64,000 nucleotides of DNA from Corallococcus sp. EGB (GTDB lineage Bacteria > Myxococcota > Myxococcia > Myxococcales > Myxococcaceae). Below the pieces are notes generated by a model. The model worked only from the letters and a program-made list of their open reading frames with translations, had not been told where the DNA came from and did no database searches. This document shows, piece after piece, positions 25,446 to 34,336 of the stretch; positions within the stretch are counted from its first letter, which is position 1; each line of letters opens with the position of its first letter. The stretch is taken from NCBI RefSeq assembly GCF_019968905.1, contig NZ_CP079946.1, positions 7,227,356 through 7,291,355 of the forward strand. Direction: 5' to 3'. The position numbers were made by a program, and so were the translations under genes.

Positions 25446-26735
25446 ATGCTGGTTTCAGCGGTGACCCTGGGATGTGCCCTCCTGCTGGGGCAGGTGGCGA
25501 TGCCGGAGACGGCGGGGCCGGAAGCACCAACGGAGGCAGCACCGGAACAGACGCCTGGACCGCCCCCGGTGCCGGAGCCGTGGGCCATCCAGATGCCCGT
25601 CCCGGACGCGTCGTCTCCCCATCAGCCCTACGACGGGCAGGTGCGGTGCCTCGCCCTGCCGCCCACGCCCGCCATTCCTTCTGGCGCATGGCGCGCCCGC
25701 TGCGATGACGCGAAGAAGGAGTGCCTGGTGTCGCCCGCGTACGAGCTGGACTCCGAGGGCCATGAGAGCGACCAGCCCTTGCAGCGGGTGGACGGGTGCG
25801 TTCCGAACCTGATGCCCCCGCGGACGGCGCGCGAGTACCGCCTGGTGCCCGCCCTCGCGGAGGCGCCGCCGGGCTGGTACCGCGACGAGCGCGGGCGGGT
25901 GCTCCAGTACAACTTCGACCTGCACCGGCGCGTCTACGTGGGCGGGGCCTGGGCACCGCGCTGGCTGCGTGAACCGGACCGCCTGGACGAGCGCGTGCGG
26001 GTGGACTTCGGCGTGGACCTGGAGTGGCCGGGGGACTCGAACCGGCTGCACCGGATGACGCTGCTAGAGACGGAGCTGTACCTGGGCGACGCGGCCTCCT
26101 ACGAGGCCACCCTCCTGCGCTACGACGTCCGCAGCCAGAACGACGCGCCGCTCTTCCGGGTGACGACCTTCTACGGCCGTCCCCGGCGCCTGGACATCTA
26201 CGCCAACCCGGGCTTCTGGATGGAGGTGCTCCATGGCGAACAGGTGCGCCGCGAGGGCGTGCGCGCGGACTTCCTCTCCGTGGCCGCGACGGACGTGACG
26301 CTGGACCTGTGGCACTCGAGCGACCTCGTGTCCTACGTGCGACTGCGCGCCGGCCCCGCCTTGGAGCGCGACGTGACGCACGCCTTCTACACGCTCGTTC
26401 CCGCGGCGGCGCTGGAGGGGGACCTCACGCTGGACCGCGACGGCTTCCACCACGTGCGCTTCGGCGCGGAGGCCCAGAAGGTGCTGTTCGCGCAAGCCGT
26501 GGAGGGCCGCCCCCTGCGTCCGGAGCGGCTGCGGCTGCGCGCGGGCTACGAGGTCATCATCCTGGCCGTCAACGACCAGCCCATCAGCGTGACGCTGGAC
26601 GGACGCGGAGCGTGGCGCGACGACGTGGCGAACGTGCCCGCGGGCTGGGAGTGGTCCGCGCAGGCGGGCCTGCGCTTCTCGATGTGGGCCCCGGCGAGAA
26701 GATCCGCGCCGGCGTCCGCGCCGGAGAAGGGCTAG
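25446..26735 (+). CDS. Secreted protein of unknown function
   Basis: I do not recognise the family. ATG 25446 follows a good GAGGAG site (25433-25438) and gives 429 aa with a signal peptide (LVSAVTLGCALLLGQVA). A Pro/Glu/Ala-rich linker follows, a segment with four cysteines (RCLALPP, RCDDAKKECL, GCVPNL), then a long region rich in alternating polar/hydrophobic and aromatic residues, suggesting beta structure. The end (about 370-420) reads RLRAGYEVIILAVNDQPISVTLDGRGAWRDD and RFSMW, resembling the end of the next gene's product. The two genes are 7 bp apart and clearly one operon. Periplasmic or outer-membrane location is inferred. Confidence 0.7.
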   Translation: MLVSAVTLGCALLLGQVAMPETAGPEAPTEAAPEQTPGPPPVPEPWAIQMPVPDASSPHQPYDGQVRCLALPPTPAIPSGAWRARCDDAKKECLVSPAYELDSEGHESDQPLQRVDGCVPNLMPPRTAREYRLVPALAEAPPGWYRDERGRVLQYNFDLHRRVYVGGAWAPRWLREPDRLDERVRVDFGVDLEWPGDSNRLHRMTLLETELYLGDAASYEATLLRYDVRSQNDAPLFRVTTFYGRPRRLDIYANPGFWMEVLHGEQVRREGVRADFLSVAATDVTLDLWHSSDLVSYVRLRAGPALERDVTHAFYTLVPAAALEGDLTLDRDGFHHVRFGAEAQKVLFAQAVEGRPLRPERLRLRAGYEVIILAVNDQPISVTLDGRGAWRDDVANVPAGWEWSAQAGLRFSMWAPARRSAPASAPEKG

Positions 26736-26742
26736 GTCCGGG

Positions 26743-27600
26743 ATGGTGGCGCTCGCGCTGGCATTGCTCCTGGGCACCGTGCCCGGCAGGTCCTGCCAGG
26801 GCCGGACGGACGCCGGGGAGACGTTCCCCACCTGCTTCGATCCCGGCACCGGCTGGGTGCTGGGCACCCAACTGCGCGTGCAGGACGGCGAGGAGGCCCT
26901 CGTCATGCGCACGGGGTTCCTCTTCCGCTCGGCGCGCTCGAGCGGCAGCAAGGCGGACTCGCGCTGGTTCGATTCGCACCGGCTGCTCCTGACGGAGGCA
27001 TGGGGCGGTGAGCACCCGGGACTGACCTTCACCGCGTATGACGGTCTGCTGCGCAGGCACGTGGAGGAAGGCGCGATCCTCGTGTCCATCGGCCGGCCCC
27101 GGCGCATCCCCTTCCCGTTCGACGTGGCCCTCGCCGTGCGCGCGGCGCACCTGGAGCGGCGGACGTGGGAGGGCGCGGGCTGGACGTTGGAGACGGGCCG
27201 CGTGGGGCTCTTGCTGGATCCGCTCCGCACGAACACGGAGTGGGGCTGGCTGGCCGTGGGCCCCGCCGCGAGCCATGCGCTGCGGCGCGCACCGGACGGC
27301 ACGCGCAACGAGGTGTCCCCCTTCACGTCCCTGCTGCTCGATGCGGGATGGGAGACGCGCAATGGGAGGTGGGCGCTGCGCGCGACGGGGCTCGCGGGAT
27401 GGAGCTTCGGCTTCGACGGCGGCGCCTGGTTCCGGGCGCGGGGCGAGGTCGCGCTGGAGCACGTGGTCCTCGCGGTCAACGACGCGCCGGTGTTCGTGCG
27501 GCTCACGGCCGCGGGGGTGCTCCACGACGCGGGCCTCTTCCGGCGCGACGAGGGAATGCTGGGCGTGGGGCTCGCGGTGCGCCCGTTCGGCGAGCGCTGA
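26743..27600 (+). CDS. Secreted, probably beta-rich outer-membrane protein of unknown function
   Basis: The 285-residue product has a short signal sequence (VALALALLLGTVPG) and two Cys early (SCQGR, TCFDPG). Alternating hydrophobic/polar stretches with many Trp, Arg and Gly follow, compatible with membrane beta-strands (for example WALRATGLAGWSFGFDGGAWFRARGEVALEHVVLAV). It ends in GMLGVGLAVRPF-plus four residues, not in a canonical terminal Phe. The segment VVLAVNDAPVFVRLTAAGVLHDAG parallels the upstream protein's ILAVNDQPISVTLDGRGAWRDD, so the pair shares a module. Function unknown. Confidence 0.65.
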   Translation: MVALALALLLGTVPGRSCQGRTDAGETFPTCFDPGTGWVLGTQLRVQDGEEALVMRTGFLFRSARSSGSKADSRWFDSHRLLLTEAWGGEHPGLTFTAYDGLLRRHVEEGAILVSIGRPRRIPFPFDVALAVRAAHLERRTWEGAGWTLETGRVGLLLDPLRTNTEWGWLAVGPAASHALRRAPDGTRNEVSPFTSLLLDAGWETRNGRWALRATGLAGWSFGFDGGAWFRARGEVALEHVVLAVNDAPVFVRLTAAGVLHDAGLFRRDEGMLGVGLAVRPFGER

Positions 27601-27615
27601 ACGCCGCCCGTCCGG

Positions 27616-29226
27616 CTACGGCCCTCGCGCCTCGACCGCCGCCTTCAAGGCCCCCTCGGCCGCGCGCAGCCGCGCGTCCCGGGGGTCCACGCGCCGGGCC
27701 TCCTCCAGGCGCAGCAGGGCATCCGCGGTGTCCCCTCGCGCCAGCGCGCAGCGCACGCCGGCCTCCAGCGCGCCCGTGTCGGAGGGCCCGTACACCCGGG
27801 CCTCCGCCGCCGCGTGACACCCCGCGTCCACCTGTCCGGATTCAAAGTACGCGCGGGCCAGCTCCACGCGCGTGTCGACCTGCGTCGGCCCCAGCACCAC
27901 CGCGGACACCAGGGGCTCCACCGCGTCCGCCGGCAGCCCCCAGCGACGCAGGGCATGGCCCAGCTCCCGCAGCGGCCCCGCCACGCCCGGCACCAGCAGC
28001 GCCCGGGCCCGGGCGACCCGCAGGCTCGCGGGCTCGTCGAAGCGCACGTCCGCCGTCATCCGCTCCACCACCCGCGCATACGCCGGATAGGCCGTGGGCC
28101 AGGTGAAGACGAGCCGGTACACCCACTCACCTCGCGGCACGAACCACGCCACCAGGTGCGTCCGCCCTCCGGCTCCGTCCAGCTCCGCGCGGATCCGCTG
28201 CGCGGGCCGCCCTCCCAGCGGCGCGGGCTCCACGCTCCCCACGGACACCGCGCGCCCCTCCGGCCCCGCCCTGCCCGGCACCAGGGATTCGTCCAGGAAG
28301 TGCCGGGCCTGCGCGGAGCCGTCCCCGGGCTCCCCCGCCTCGATGGCCTCCGCCGTGAGCGTGGCCCGTCCCAGCCCCTTCAGCCCGTTGGAGAAGGCCC
28401 GCCGGCCCTGGCCGTCCTCCTCGCGGTGCCACCCGTCCGGCAGCGACACCGACACCCCGAAGGCGTCGTCGCGCTCCACCCGCCATTGCGACCGCTCCGC
28501 CACCACCACCGCCGCCCCCAGCACCGCGAGGCCCACCAGCGCCGCCGCCCGCGCGAGCCCCGGCCCCCACGCCCGAGACCTCGGGAGGACGCCCACGAGC
28601 AGCCCCGCCAGCAGCCCGCCCAGGTGCCCCGCGTTGTCCACGCCCACGCTCGTCCAGCCGAGCCACAGGAAGACGAGCACCGTGGGCAGGGCGTTCTCCC
28701 CGGAGAACCAGCGGAAGCGCGCCCCCGGCCCGCTGCGCGCGCGCCGCCCCAGCATCAGCAGCGCGCCCACACATCCAAACACCCACCCCGAAGCGCCCAC
28801 ACTCACCGTCGGCGACCACCAGAGCGAGCCCGCCATCGTCGCGAGCCCCGTCACGACGAGCAGCGCCACGAAGTCCCACCACCGGCACGCCCGCTCCACC
28901 GCGGTGCCCACCCCCGCGAACACCAGCAGGTTGAGGCCCAGGTGCAGGGCGTCACGGTGCAGGAGGTTGGCCGTCAGGAGCCGCCAGCCCTGCCCCGCAT
29001 CCGTCACCAGGGGGCCCGACTTGGCGCCCCAGTGGATCAACGCGTCCACGCCGGGCGGCCCTCCGGACGCCACGAACGTGTACAGAATGGCCTGCGCCGC
29101 GATCAGCGCTATCGTGAGCCCCGGTATCCTGCGCTCCCTGCCCTTTCCGGCCAATCGACCGATGGACAACAGTGCCTCCCTCACCCTGGGATGGGCGAAA
29201 AACCCTGTTGTTCTCGGGGGATACAT
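27616..29226 (-). CDS. Rhomboid-family intramembrane serine protease with large C-terminal extension
   Basis: The 536-residue protein has a rhomboid core in its first about 240 residues. The core includes HLGLNLLVF (His95, Asn99), the catalytic serine in GASGWVFG (Ser146) and the catalytic His in NAGHLGGLLAG (His201), so it should be active. After the last helix comes a soluble domain of about 170 residues (SVSLPDGWHREEDGQGRRAFS onward) and a C-terminal helical region with TPR character (VELARAYFESGQVDAGCHAAAEA, DALLRLEEARRVDPRDARL). The extension may select substrates. It is divergent from the double-FHA membrane protein, with 51 bp between the starts. Confidence 0.9.
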   Translation of the reverse strand: MYPPRTTGFFAHPRVREALLSIGRLAGKGRERRIPGLTIALIAAQAILYTFVASGGPPGVDALIHWGAKSGPLVTDAGQGWRLLTANLLHRDALHLGLNLLVFAGVGTAVERACRWWDFVALLVVTGLATMAGSLWWSPTVSVGASGWVFGCVGALLMLGRRARSGPGARFRWFSGENALPTVLVFLWLGWTSVGVDNAGHLGGLLAGLLVGVLPRSRAWGPGLARAAALVGLAVLGAAVVVAERSQWRVERDDAFGVSVSLPDGWHREEDGQGRRAFSNGLKGLGRATLTAEAIEAGEPGDGSAQARHFLDESLVPGRAGPEGRAVSVGSVEPAPLGGRPAQRIRAELDGAGGRTHLVAWFVPRGEWVYRLVFTWPTAYPAYARVVERMTADVRFDEPASLRVARARALLVPGVAGPLRELGHALRRWGLPADAVEPLVSAVVLGPTQVDTRVELARAYFESGQVDAGCHAAAEARVYGPSDTGALEAGVRCALARGDTADALLRLEEARRVDPRDARLRAAEGALKAAVEARGP

Positions 29227-29277
29227 GGCTTGTCTCGGTAAAGGGCATTCTGCTATAGCTGTACTCGGACCGGACCC

Positions 29278-31143
29278 GTGCTGAAGCTCATCATCGAAGA
29301 CGACGAGGGGCGCAAGACCGTTGTTCCCTTCGTGCGCGACGAAATCACCATTGGCCGTCAGGAGGGCAACACCATCCGCCTGACCGAGCGGAACGTGTCA
29401 CGTCGACACGCCCGGCTCGTGCGCCTCAATGGGCACGTCGTGCTCGAAGACCTGGGGAGCTACAACGGCACCCGGATCAACGGCGAACGCGTCGCAGGCC
29501 AGCTCCCTCTCAAGGAGGGCGACCTCATCCAGATCGGCGACTACGATCTGGCGCTGCAGGTCGAGGGCGGGGCCAACGCCGCTGCCCCCACTGGCGCCAT
29601 CACCGCCAAAGTGCCCGCCTCCCGCCGGCCGGAACCGGAGCCCGAGGAGGATGACGACGTCGACAGCGGTCCTCCGCCGCGCGACACCATGGTGGATGGC
29701 GAGGACGAGGCGGAGGACGACGAGGACTCCGGCGACGAGCACGACCACACGCCCGTGTCCGCGGACGCCCGCCGCAACGCCACGTCCATCATCCGCATGG
29801 ACCAGATGGAGGCGGACCGGCCCCGGCGCGTGGAGCGCGTGCCGGAGGACGAGCAGCCCCGGCTGCTGGTGCTCGCCCCCAACGAGTTCAAGGGCCAGGA
29901 GTTCGACTGCAACCGCACGGAGCTGCGGATCGGCCGCACGTCGGAGAACGACGTGGCCCTGGACCACCGCTCGCTGTCACGCACGCACGCGAAGGTCGTG
30001 CGCGAGGAGACGGGCGAGTGGCGCGTCATCGACATGCAGTCCGCCAACGGGCTGACGGTCAACGGTGAGAGCTACGCCCAGGCGACGCTGGCGCACGGCG
30101 ACATCATCGAGATGGGCCACGTGAAGCTGCGCTTCGTGGGGCCGGGCTCGCTGGCGGAGGACATCGCCGCGCAGGAGCGCTCCGGGTCCAAGAAGATGTG
30201 GGTGGCCGCGGTCATCGCGTTCGTGTCCATTGGCGCGGGCGCGGCGCTCTTCGTGGTGAAGGGCCAGGACCTGCTGCCCAAGCCGCCGGACACCACGCCT
30301 CCCGTGGTCGCCGCGGATCCGCCGCCGCCGCCCCCGGAGACGAAGACCCCGGAGGCCAAGGCGCCGGAAACCGTGGCCGCGAATCCGCCCGCGCCGCCGG
30401 AGAAGGCGCCGGAGCCGCCCCCCGCCGCAGTCGACACGAAGGCGCTGGAGCAGGAGTTCGACAGCGCGCTCACAGCCGCGGACCTCGACAAGGCCCGCGC
30501 GGCGCTGACCTCGCTGCAGCAGGTGAAGGCCTATCCGGCCGCGAAGGCCAAGGACCTGCAGCGGAAGCTGGAGACCGAGGACAAGGCCAAGAAGCAGCTG
30601 GACGCGTCCGAGGCGGCGCTCCAGGGCGGCCAGCCCAACGACGCGCTCAACGCCCTCAAGGGCTTCCCGACGAACACCGTCGCCTTCTCCGGCCGCTACG
30701 CGACGTTGAAGCAGCAGGCCGAGAACGCGCAGCGCGCCGCCGCGGCGGCGGATGCGCCGGGCGCGGCCCCCCACGCCACGTCCGAGTACATGCGTGGCAT
30801 GAAGCCGGCGGACGTGAAGAACAACATCGGTGCGATTCAGGCCAAGGTCCTCAGCCTGAACAAGGCGGGGGAGCCGAACGCCGCCCTGGAGATCGCCAAG
30901 GACTGCCTGCTGCTGGCCCCCAAGATTCCTGAGTGCCACCTGATCACGGGGGTGGTGTACGCCAAGCTCAAGAACTTCAAGAAGACCGAGTATCACTACG
31001 AGCAGTTCCTCGCCCTGACGCCGGAAGGCTATCCGAAGCGAGACAAGGTCATCGAAATGCTGAGGCAGAACAGCCAGCAGGGCGATGGAGCTGCCGCAAC
31101 TGATCCCGCGGAAAATCCCTCAGCCACCCAGACTGGCCAGTAA
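29278..31143 (+). CDS. Membrane protein with two FHA domains and TPR-like C-terminus
   Basis: The 621-residue protein starts at GTG 29278. FHA 1 lies at about 1-95 (ITIGRQEGNTIRLTERNVSRRHARLVR, LGSYNGTRING). An acidic linker (about 110-190) carries Glu/Asp runs. FHA 2 lies at about 197-290 (LRIGRTSENDVALDHRSLSRTHAKVV, QSANGLTVNGE). A single membrane segment (WVAAVIAFVSIGAGAALFVV, about 308-327) follows, then a Pro-rich spacer and a helical C-terminus with repeat-like segments to 621. Both FHA domains keep the phosphothreonine-contacting Arg, Ser, His and Asn-Gly. It likely tethers phosphorylated partners to the inner membrane. The response regulator gene follows 42 bp later. Confidence 0.88.
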   Translation: MLKLIIEDDEGRKTVVPFVRDEITIGRQEGNTIRLTERNVSRRHARLVRLNGHVVLEDLGSYNGTRINGERVAGQLPLKEGDLIQIGDYDLALQVEGGANAAAPTGAITAKVPASRRPEPEPEEDDDVDSGPPPRDTMVDGEDEAEDDEDSGDEHDHTPVSADARRNATSIIRMDQMEADRPRRVERVPEDEQPRLLVLAPNEFKGQEFDCNRTELRIGRTSENDVALDHRSLSRTHAKVVREETGEWRVIDMQSANGLTVNGESYAQATLAHGDIIEMGHVKLRFVGPGSLAEDIAAQERSGSKKMWVAAVIAFVSIGAGAALFVVKGQDLLPKPPDTTPPVVAADPPPPPPETKTPEAKAPETVAANPPAPPEKAPEPPPAAVDTKALEQEFDSALTAADLDKARAALTSLQQVKAYPAAKAKDLQRKLETEDKAKKQLDASEAALQGGQPNDALNALKGFPTNTVAFSGRYATLKQQAENAQRAAAAADAPGAAPHATSEYMRGMKPADVKNNIGAIQAKVLSLNKAGEPNAALEIAKDCLLLAPKIPECHLITGVVYAKLKNFKKTEYHYEQFLALTPEGYPKRDKVIEMLRQNSQQGDGAAATDPAENPSATQTGQ

Positions 31144-31185
31144 CCCCCCGCAGCACTTCCCTCAACCCTGCAGCGAGGAGACGCT

Positions 31186-31779
31186 GTGCAGATTCGCATC
31201 CTGGTAGTTGATGACGAGCAGGACAACTGCGACTACCTCAAGCTGGTGCTGACCCGTGAAGGCTACGAGGTCATCACCACGACGGACCCCACGCAGACGG
31301 TGGACATCCTCCGTGGCTCCGACTTCCACCTCGTCATCCTCGACATGATGATGCCGCAGATGTCCGGCACCGAAGTGCTGGAGCTGATCCGCAAGTACGA
31401 CACGGACATCGCGGTCATCGTGGCCACGGCGTACCCCACCGTGGACACGGCCGTCGCGTCGCTCAAGGCGCAGGCGTCCGACTACGTGAAGAAGCCCATG
31501 GAGCCGGAGCAGTTCACGGCCGCCGTGCGCAACGCGCTGCAGAAGAAGGGCCTGTCCCAGGACCCGGAAGCGGACCTGCACCGCGCCATCGGCCGCACCA
31601 TCCGCGACGCGCGCAAGACGCAGGAGCTCACGCTCAAGCAGCTGGCCCGCCGCACTGGCCTGTCCGTGTCCCTGCTGTCCCAGATTGAGCGCGCGGAGTC
31701 CTCCGCGTCCATCTCGTCGCTCTACAAGATCGCCTCCGCGCTCCAGCTGCGCATGGGCGAGCTGTTCGGCGACACCTAG
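31186..31779 (+). CDS. Response regulator with XRE-type helix-turn-helix output
   Basis: The 197-residue regulator starts at GTG 31186 after a GAGGAG ribosome-binding site. The receiver domain (1-120) has the acidic pair VDDE, the phospho-acceptor Asp53 (VILDMMMPQMSG), Thr81 and Lys103 before Pro (YVKKP). The output (about 133-195) is a Cro/C1-type helix-turn-helix: IRDARKTQELTLKQLARRTGLSVSLLSQIERAESSASISSLYKIASAL. Pairing REC with an XRE output is uncommon; most regulators use OmpR, NarL or NtrC outputs. No histidine kinase is nearby. It is probably co-transcribed with the FHA gene. Confidence 0.92.
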   Translation: MQIRILVVDDEQDNCDYLKLVLTREGYEVITTTDPTQTVDILRGSDFHLVILDMMMPQMSGTEVLELIRKYDTDIAVIVATAYPTVDTAVASLKAQASDYVKKPMEPEQFTAAVRNALQKKGLSQDPEADLHRAIGRTIRDARKTQELTLKQLARRTGLSVSLLSQIERAESSASISSLYKIASALQLRMGELFGDT

Positions 31780-32540
31780 CGGCCAGTGAAACGGGGCGCG
31801 CGCTTCTCCAAGAAGGACGCGCGCCCCTCCTTCGCGTCCTCGCTGCCAAAGGCCTCGCCGCGCACCTGACGCAGGTGCGCGACGTCCTCCGGGGACAGCC
31901 CGGAGCGCGCCAGCAGCCCGAACGCCGCCTTCATCCCCGACACCGCCCTGGGCGCCCCCGCGGCCAGCGTCGCGCACAGCGCCAGCGCGCGCCCTTCCGC
32001 GTCCTCGGGGCACTCGTCCAGGAGGCCCCACGCGAGCGCCTCCGCCGCCGGCAGCCGGCGCGCGGTGAGGAACAGTTGCTTCGCGCGCGACAGCCCCACC
32101 AGCCGCACCGCCCGCGCCAGCCCCTCCGGCGAGTACACGATGCCCAGCCGCGCCGGAGGCATGAGGAAGAACGCGTCCGCGGCGCCCACGCGGAAGTCGC
32201 ACGAGGCCGCCAGGTCGAAGCCCGCGCCCACCGCGCCGCCCTGCACCAGCGCCACCGACGGCGCCGAGTGCCGCTCCAGCTTCAGCAGGCACGCCACCAG
32301 CGGGTCATCCGGCAGCCGCCCGTCCGCGCCCGGCGGCCCCAGGTGCGTCAAGTCATAGCCCGCGCAGAAGTGCCCGCCCTGGCCGCGCACCAGGAGCGCG
32401 CGCACGTGGGCGGCCGGCTCCAGCGCGGCGTCCAGCCGGGCCAGCAACGCGTCGTTGAGCGCGTTGCGCCGCGACGGGTTGGAGACGGTGAGCACCCGGA
32501 CACCGCCCTCGCGATCCTCCACCTCCAGCGTGGGCTCCAT
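31776..32540 (-). CDS. Enoyl-CoA hydratase/isomerase (crotonase) family protein
   Basis: The 254-residue crotonase has SNPSRRNALNDALLARLD, the oxyanion region FCAGYDLTHLG, and VQGGAVGAGFDLAASCDFRVG. LGIVYSPEGLARAVRLVG follows. It lies 39 bp downstream of the biotin carrier gene and is the last gene of an accC-BCCP-crotonase operon. That suggests a job in a carboxylase-linked acyl-CoA pathway, such as branched-chain amino-acid breakdown (inference). Its stop overlaps the convergent REC-XRE stop by four bases. Substrate unknown. Confidence 0.88.
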   Translation of the reverse strand: MEPTLEVEDREGGVRVLTVSNPSRRNALNDALLARLDAALEPAAHVRALLVRGQGGHFCAGYDLTHLGPPGADGRLPDDPLVACLLKLERHSAPSVALVQGGAVGAGFDLAASCDFRVGAADAFFLMPPARLGIVYSPEGLARAVRLVGLSRAKQLFLTARRLPAAEALAWGLLDECPEDAEGRALALCATLAAGAPRAVSGMKAAFGLLARSGLSPEDVAHLRQVRGEAFGSEDAKEGRASFLEKRAPRFTGR

Positions 32541-32579
32541 CCGTCGCGCCGCTCCCGTCCCCTCGGGTGAAGCCCGTGG

Positions 32580-32792
32580 CTACTCGAGCACCACGAGGAC
32601 GTCGCCCTCGTTGACCGGCTGCGACTCCTTGCAGCGGATCTCCTTCACGGTGCCGCCCGACTCGGCCTCCACCGGCATCTCCATCTTCATGGACTCGAGG
32701 ATGACGAGCGTATGGCCGGCATCCACCTTGTCGCCGACCTTCACCTCAATCTTCCACACCGTGCCCGTGATGTGCGCCGCAACGTCCGCCAT
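32580..32792 (-). CDS. Biotin carboxyl carrier protein (minimal, 70 aa)
   Basis: A 70-residue stand-alone biotinyl/lipoyl-attachment domain with the biotinylation motif ESMKMEMP (target Lys36), flanked by VGDKVDAGHTLVILE and NEGDVLVVLE. It lacks the N-terminal extension of AccB, so it resembles the small carriers of acyl-CoA carboxylases rather than fatty-acid-synthesis AccB. It lies 54 bp downstream of the biotin carboxylase gene, which would charge it with CO2. The carboxyltransferase partner is not in the window. Confidence 0.92.
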   Translation of the reverse strand: MADVAAHITGTVWKIEVKVGDKVDAGHTLVILESMKMEMPVEAESGGTVKEIRCKESQPVNEGDVLVVLE

Positions 32793-32846
32793 GAACCGTC
32801 CCTCCTCGGGTGGGAAACGAGCGCGGGGTTACTCCCCGCCGCCCCT

Positions 32847-34196
32847 TTAAGGCTTCGCGTGATGATCCAGGAAGTGCGTGTCCAGCTCACCGGCGCTGAA
32901 GGCGGGGTCCTTCAGGATGCGCAGGTGGAGCGGGATGTTCGTCTTGATGCCTTCGATGCGGAAGGACTCCAGCGCCTTCACCGCGCGGGCAATGGCCTCG
33001 TCGCGCGTGGCGCCGCTGATGATGAGCTTGGCGATCATCGGGTCGTAGTTCGGCGTCACCACGTCCCCTTCCGCGTAGCCGGAGTCCAGGCGCACGCCCT
33101 CGCCGGTGGGCGGCTGGAAGACCTTCAGCGGGCCGGGGGACGGGAAGTACTTCACCGGGTCCTCCGCGTAGATGCGGAACTCCAGCGCCGCGCCCTTGCG
33201 CTTCACGTCCTCCTGCTTCACCGTCAGCTTCTCGCCCGCGGCGATTCTCAGCTGCCAGCCGATGAGGTCCAGGCCCGTGGTCAGCTCCGTCACCGGGTGC
33301 TCCACCTGGAGCCGGGCGTTCATCTCGATGAAGTACACCTGCCCGTCCGAGTACAGGAACTCCACCGTGCCCGCGTTGGCGTAGCCGAACGCCTTGGCCG
33401 CCTTGACGGCCGCCGTGAAGAGCGTGTCCGCCAGGCCTGCGTTGCGTCCGTTGGCGAACAGCACCGACGGGGCCTCCTCCACCACCTTCTGGTGCCGGCG
33501 CTGGATGGAGCACTCGCGCTCCAGGCCGTGGATGAGGTGGCCGTGGGTGTCGCCCAGGATCTGGACCTCGATGTGGCGGGGCGCCGGGAAGTAGCGCTCC
33601 AGGTACACGCCCTCGCGGCCGAAGGCGGCCTTCGCCCGGTCCGTGCACTGGCGGTACACCTTCTCCAGCTCCGCGGGGTTGCTCGCCGCCGCCATGCCGA
33701 TGCCGCCGCCGCCGCTGGCGGCCTTGCACAGCACCGGGTAGCCGATGCGCTCCGCGGCCTCCAGGGCGCTCTGCACGTCCGGCAGCACGCCGTCGCTGCC
33801 CGGCACCACCGGCACGCCCGCGGCGGACACCAGCTTGCGCGCCTGGCTCTTGTCCTTCATCCGCGTCATGGCCGCGGGCGGCGGGCCCACGAAGGTGAGC
33901 CCCGCGTCCGCGCACGCCTGGGCGAACTCGCCGTTCTCCGACAGGAAGCCGTAGCCCGGGTGCACCGCCTGCGCGCCCGTCTTCTTCGCCGCCTCCAGGA
34001 TGGCGGGGATGCTCAGGTAGCTGTCCTTCGCGGGCGCGGGGCCGATGCGCACGGCCTCGTCCGCCTCCTTCACGAAGGGCAGGTTCGCGTCCGCGTCCGA
34101 GTACACCGCCACCGTCTTCACGCCCATGCCCCGGGCCACCGCCCCGATGCGACGCGCGATTTCACCCCGGTTGGCGATGAGCAGCTTCTGGAACAT
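32847..34196 (-). CDS. accC: Biotin carboxylase subunit of an acyl-CoA/acetyl-CoA carboxylase
   Basis: The ATP-grasp enzyme carboxylates biotin on its carrier protein. Present are the N-terminal FQKLLIANRGEIARRI, the HPGYGFLSEN motif, the ATP-binding Gly-rich KAASGGGGIGM, ERECSIQRRHQKVVEEAPS, and EMNARLQVEHPVTE. The C-terminal NYDPMIAKLI-GATRDEAI completes the domain set. 449 aa is the normal AccC length. ATG 34196 fits the family start; 20 further in-frame codons upstream do not. The pairing with a minimal carrier and a crotonase suggests propionyl-, methylcrotonyl- or similar acyl-CoA substrates rather than only fatty acid synthesis. Confidence 0.9.
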   Translation of the reverse strand: MFQKLLIANRGEIARRIGAVARGMGVKTVAVYSDADANLPFVKEADEAVRIGPAPAKDSYLSIPAILEAAKKTGAQAVHPGYGFLSENGEFAQACADAGLTFVGPPPAAMTRMKDKSQARKLVSAAGVPVVPGSDGVLPDVQSALEAAERIGYPVLCKAASGGGGIGMAAASNPAELEKVYRQCTDRAKAAFGREGVYLERYFPAPRHIEVQILGDTHGHLIHGLERECSIQRRHQKVVEEAPSVLFANGRNAGLADTLFTAAVKAAKAFGYANAGTVEFLYSDGQVYFIEMNARLQVEHPVTELTTGLDLIGWQLRIAAGEKLTVKQEDVKRKGAALEFRIYAEDPVKYFPSPGPLKVFQPPTGEGVRLDSGYAEGDVVTPNYDPMIAKLIISGATRDEAIARAVKALESFRIEGIKTNIPLHLRILKDPAFSAGELDTHFLDHHAKP

Positions 34197-34336
34197 GGCA
34201 GGCACCCTGGCGTTGCGAAGGGCGGCCAACCTAACCCCCACCCCCTTGACTGACAAGCGTCCGGGCGGGTGCGCAACATGTCCGTACAGTCCCGTAAATT
34301 TGCGGCCTTGCGAGGCCCTGGCGTACCTTGCCCGAC

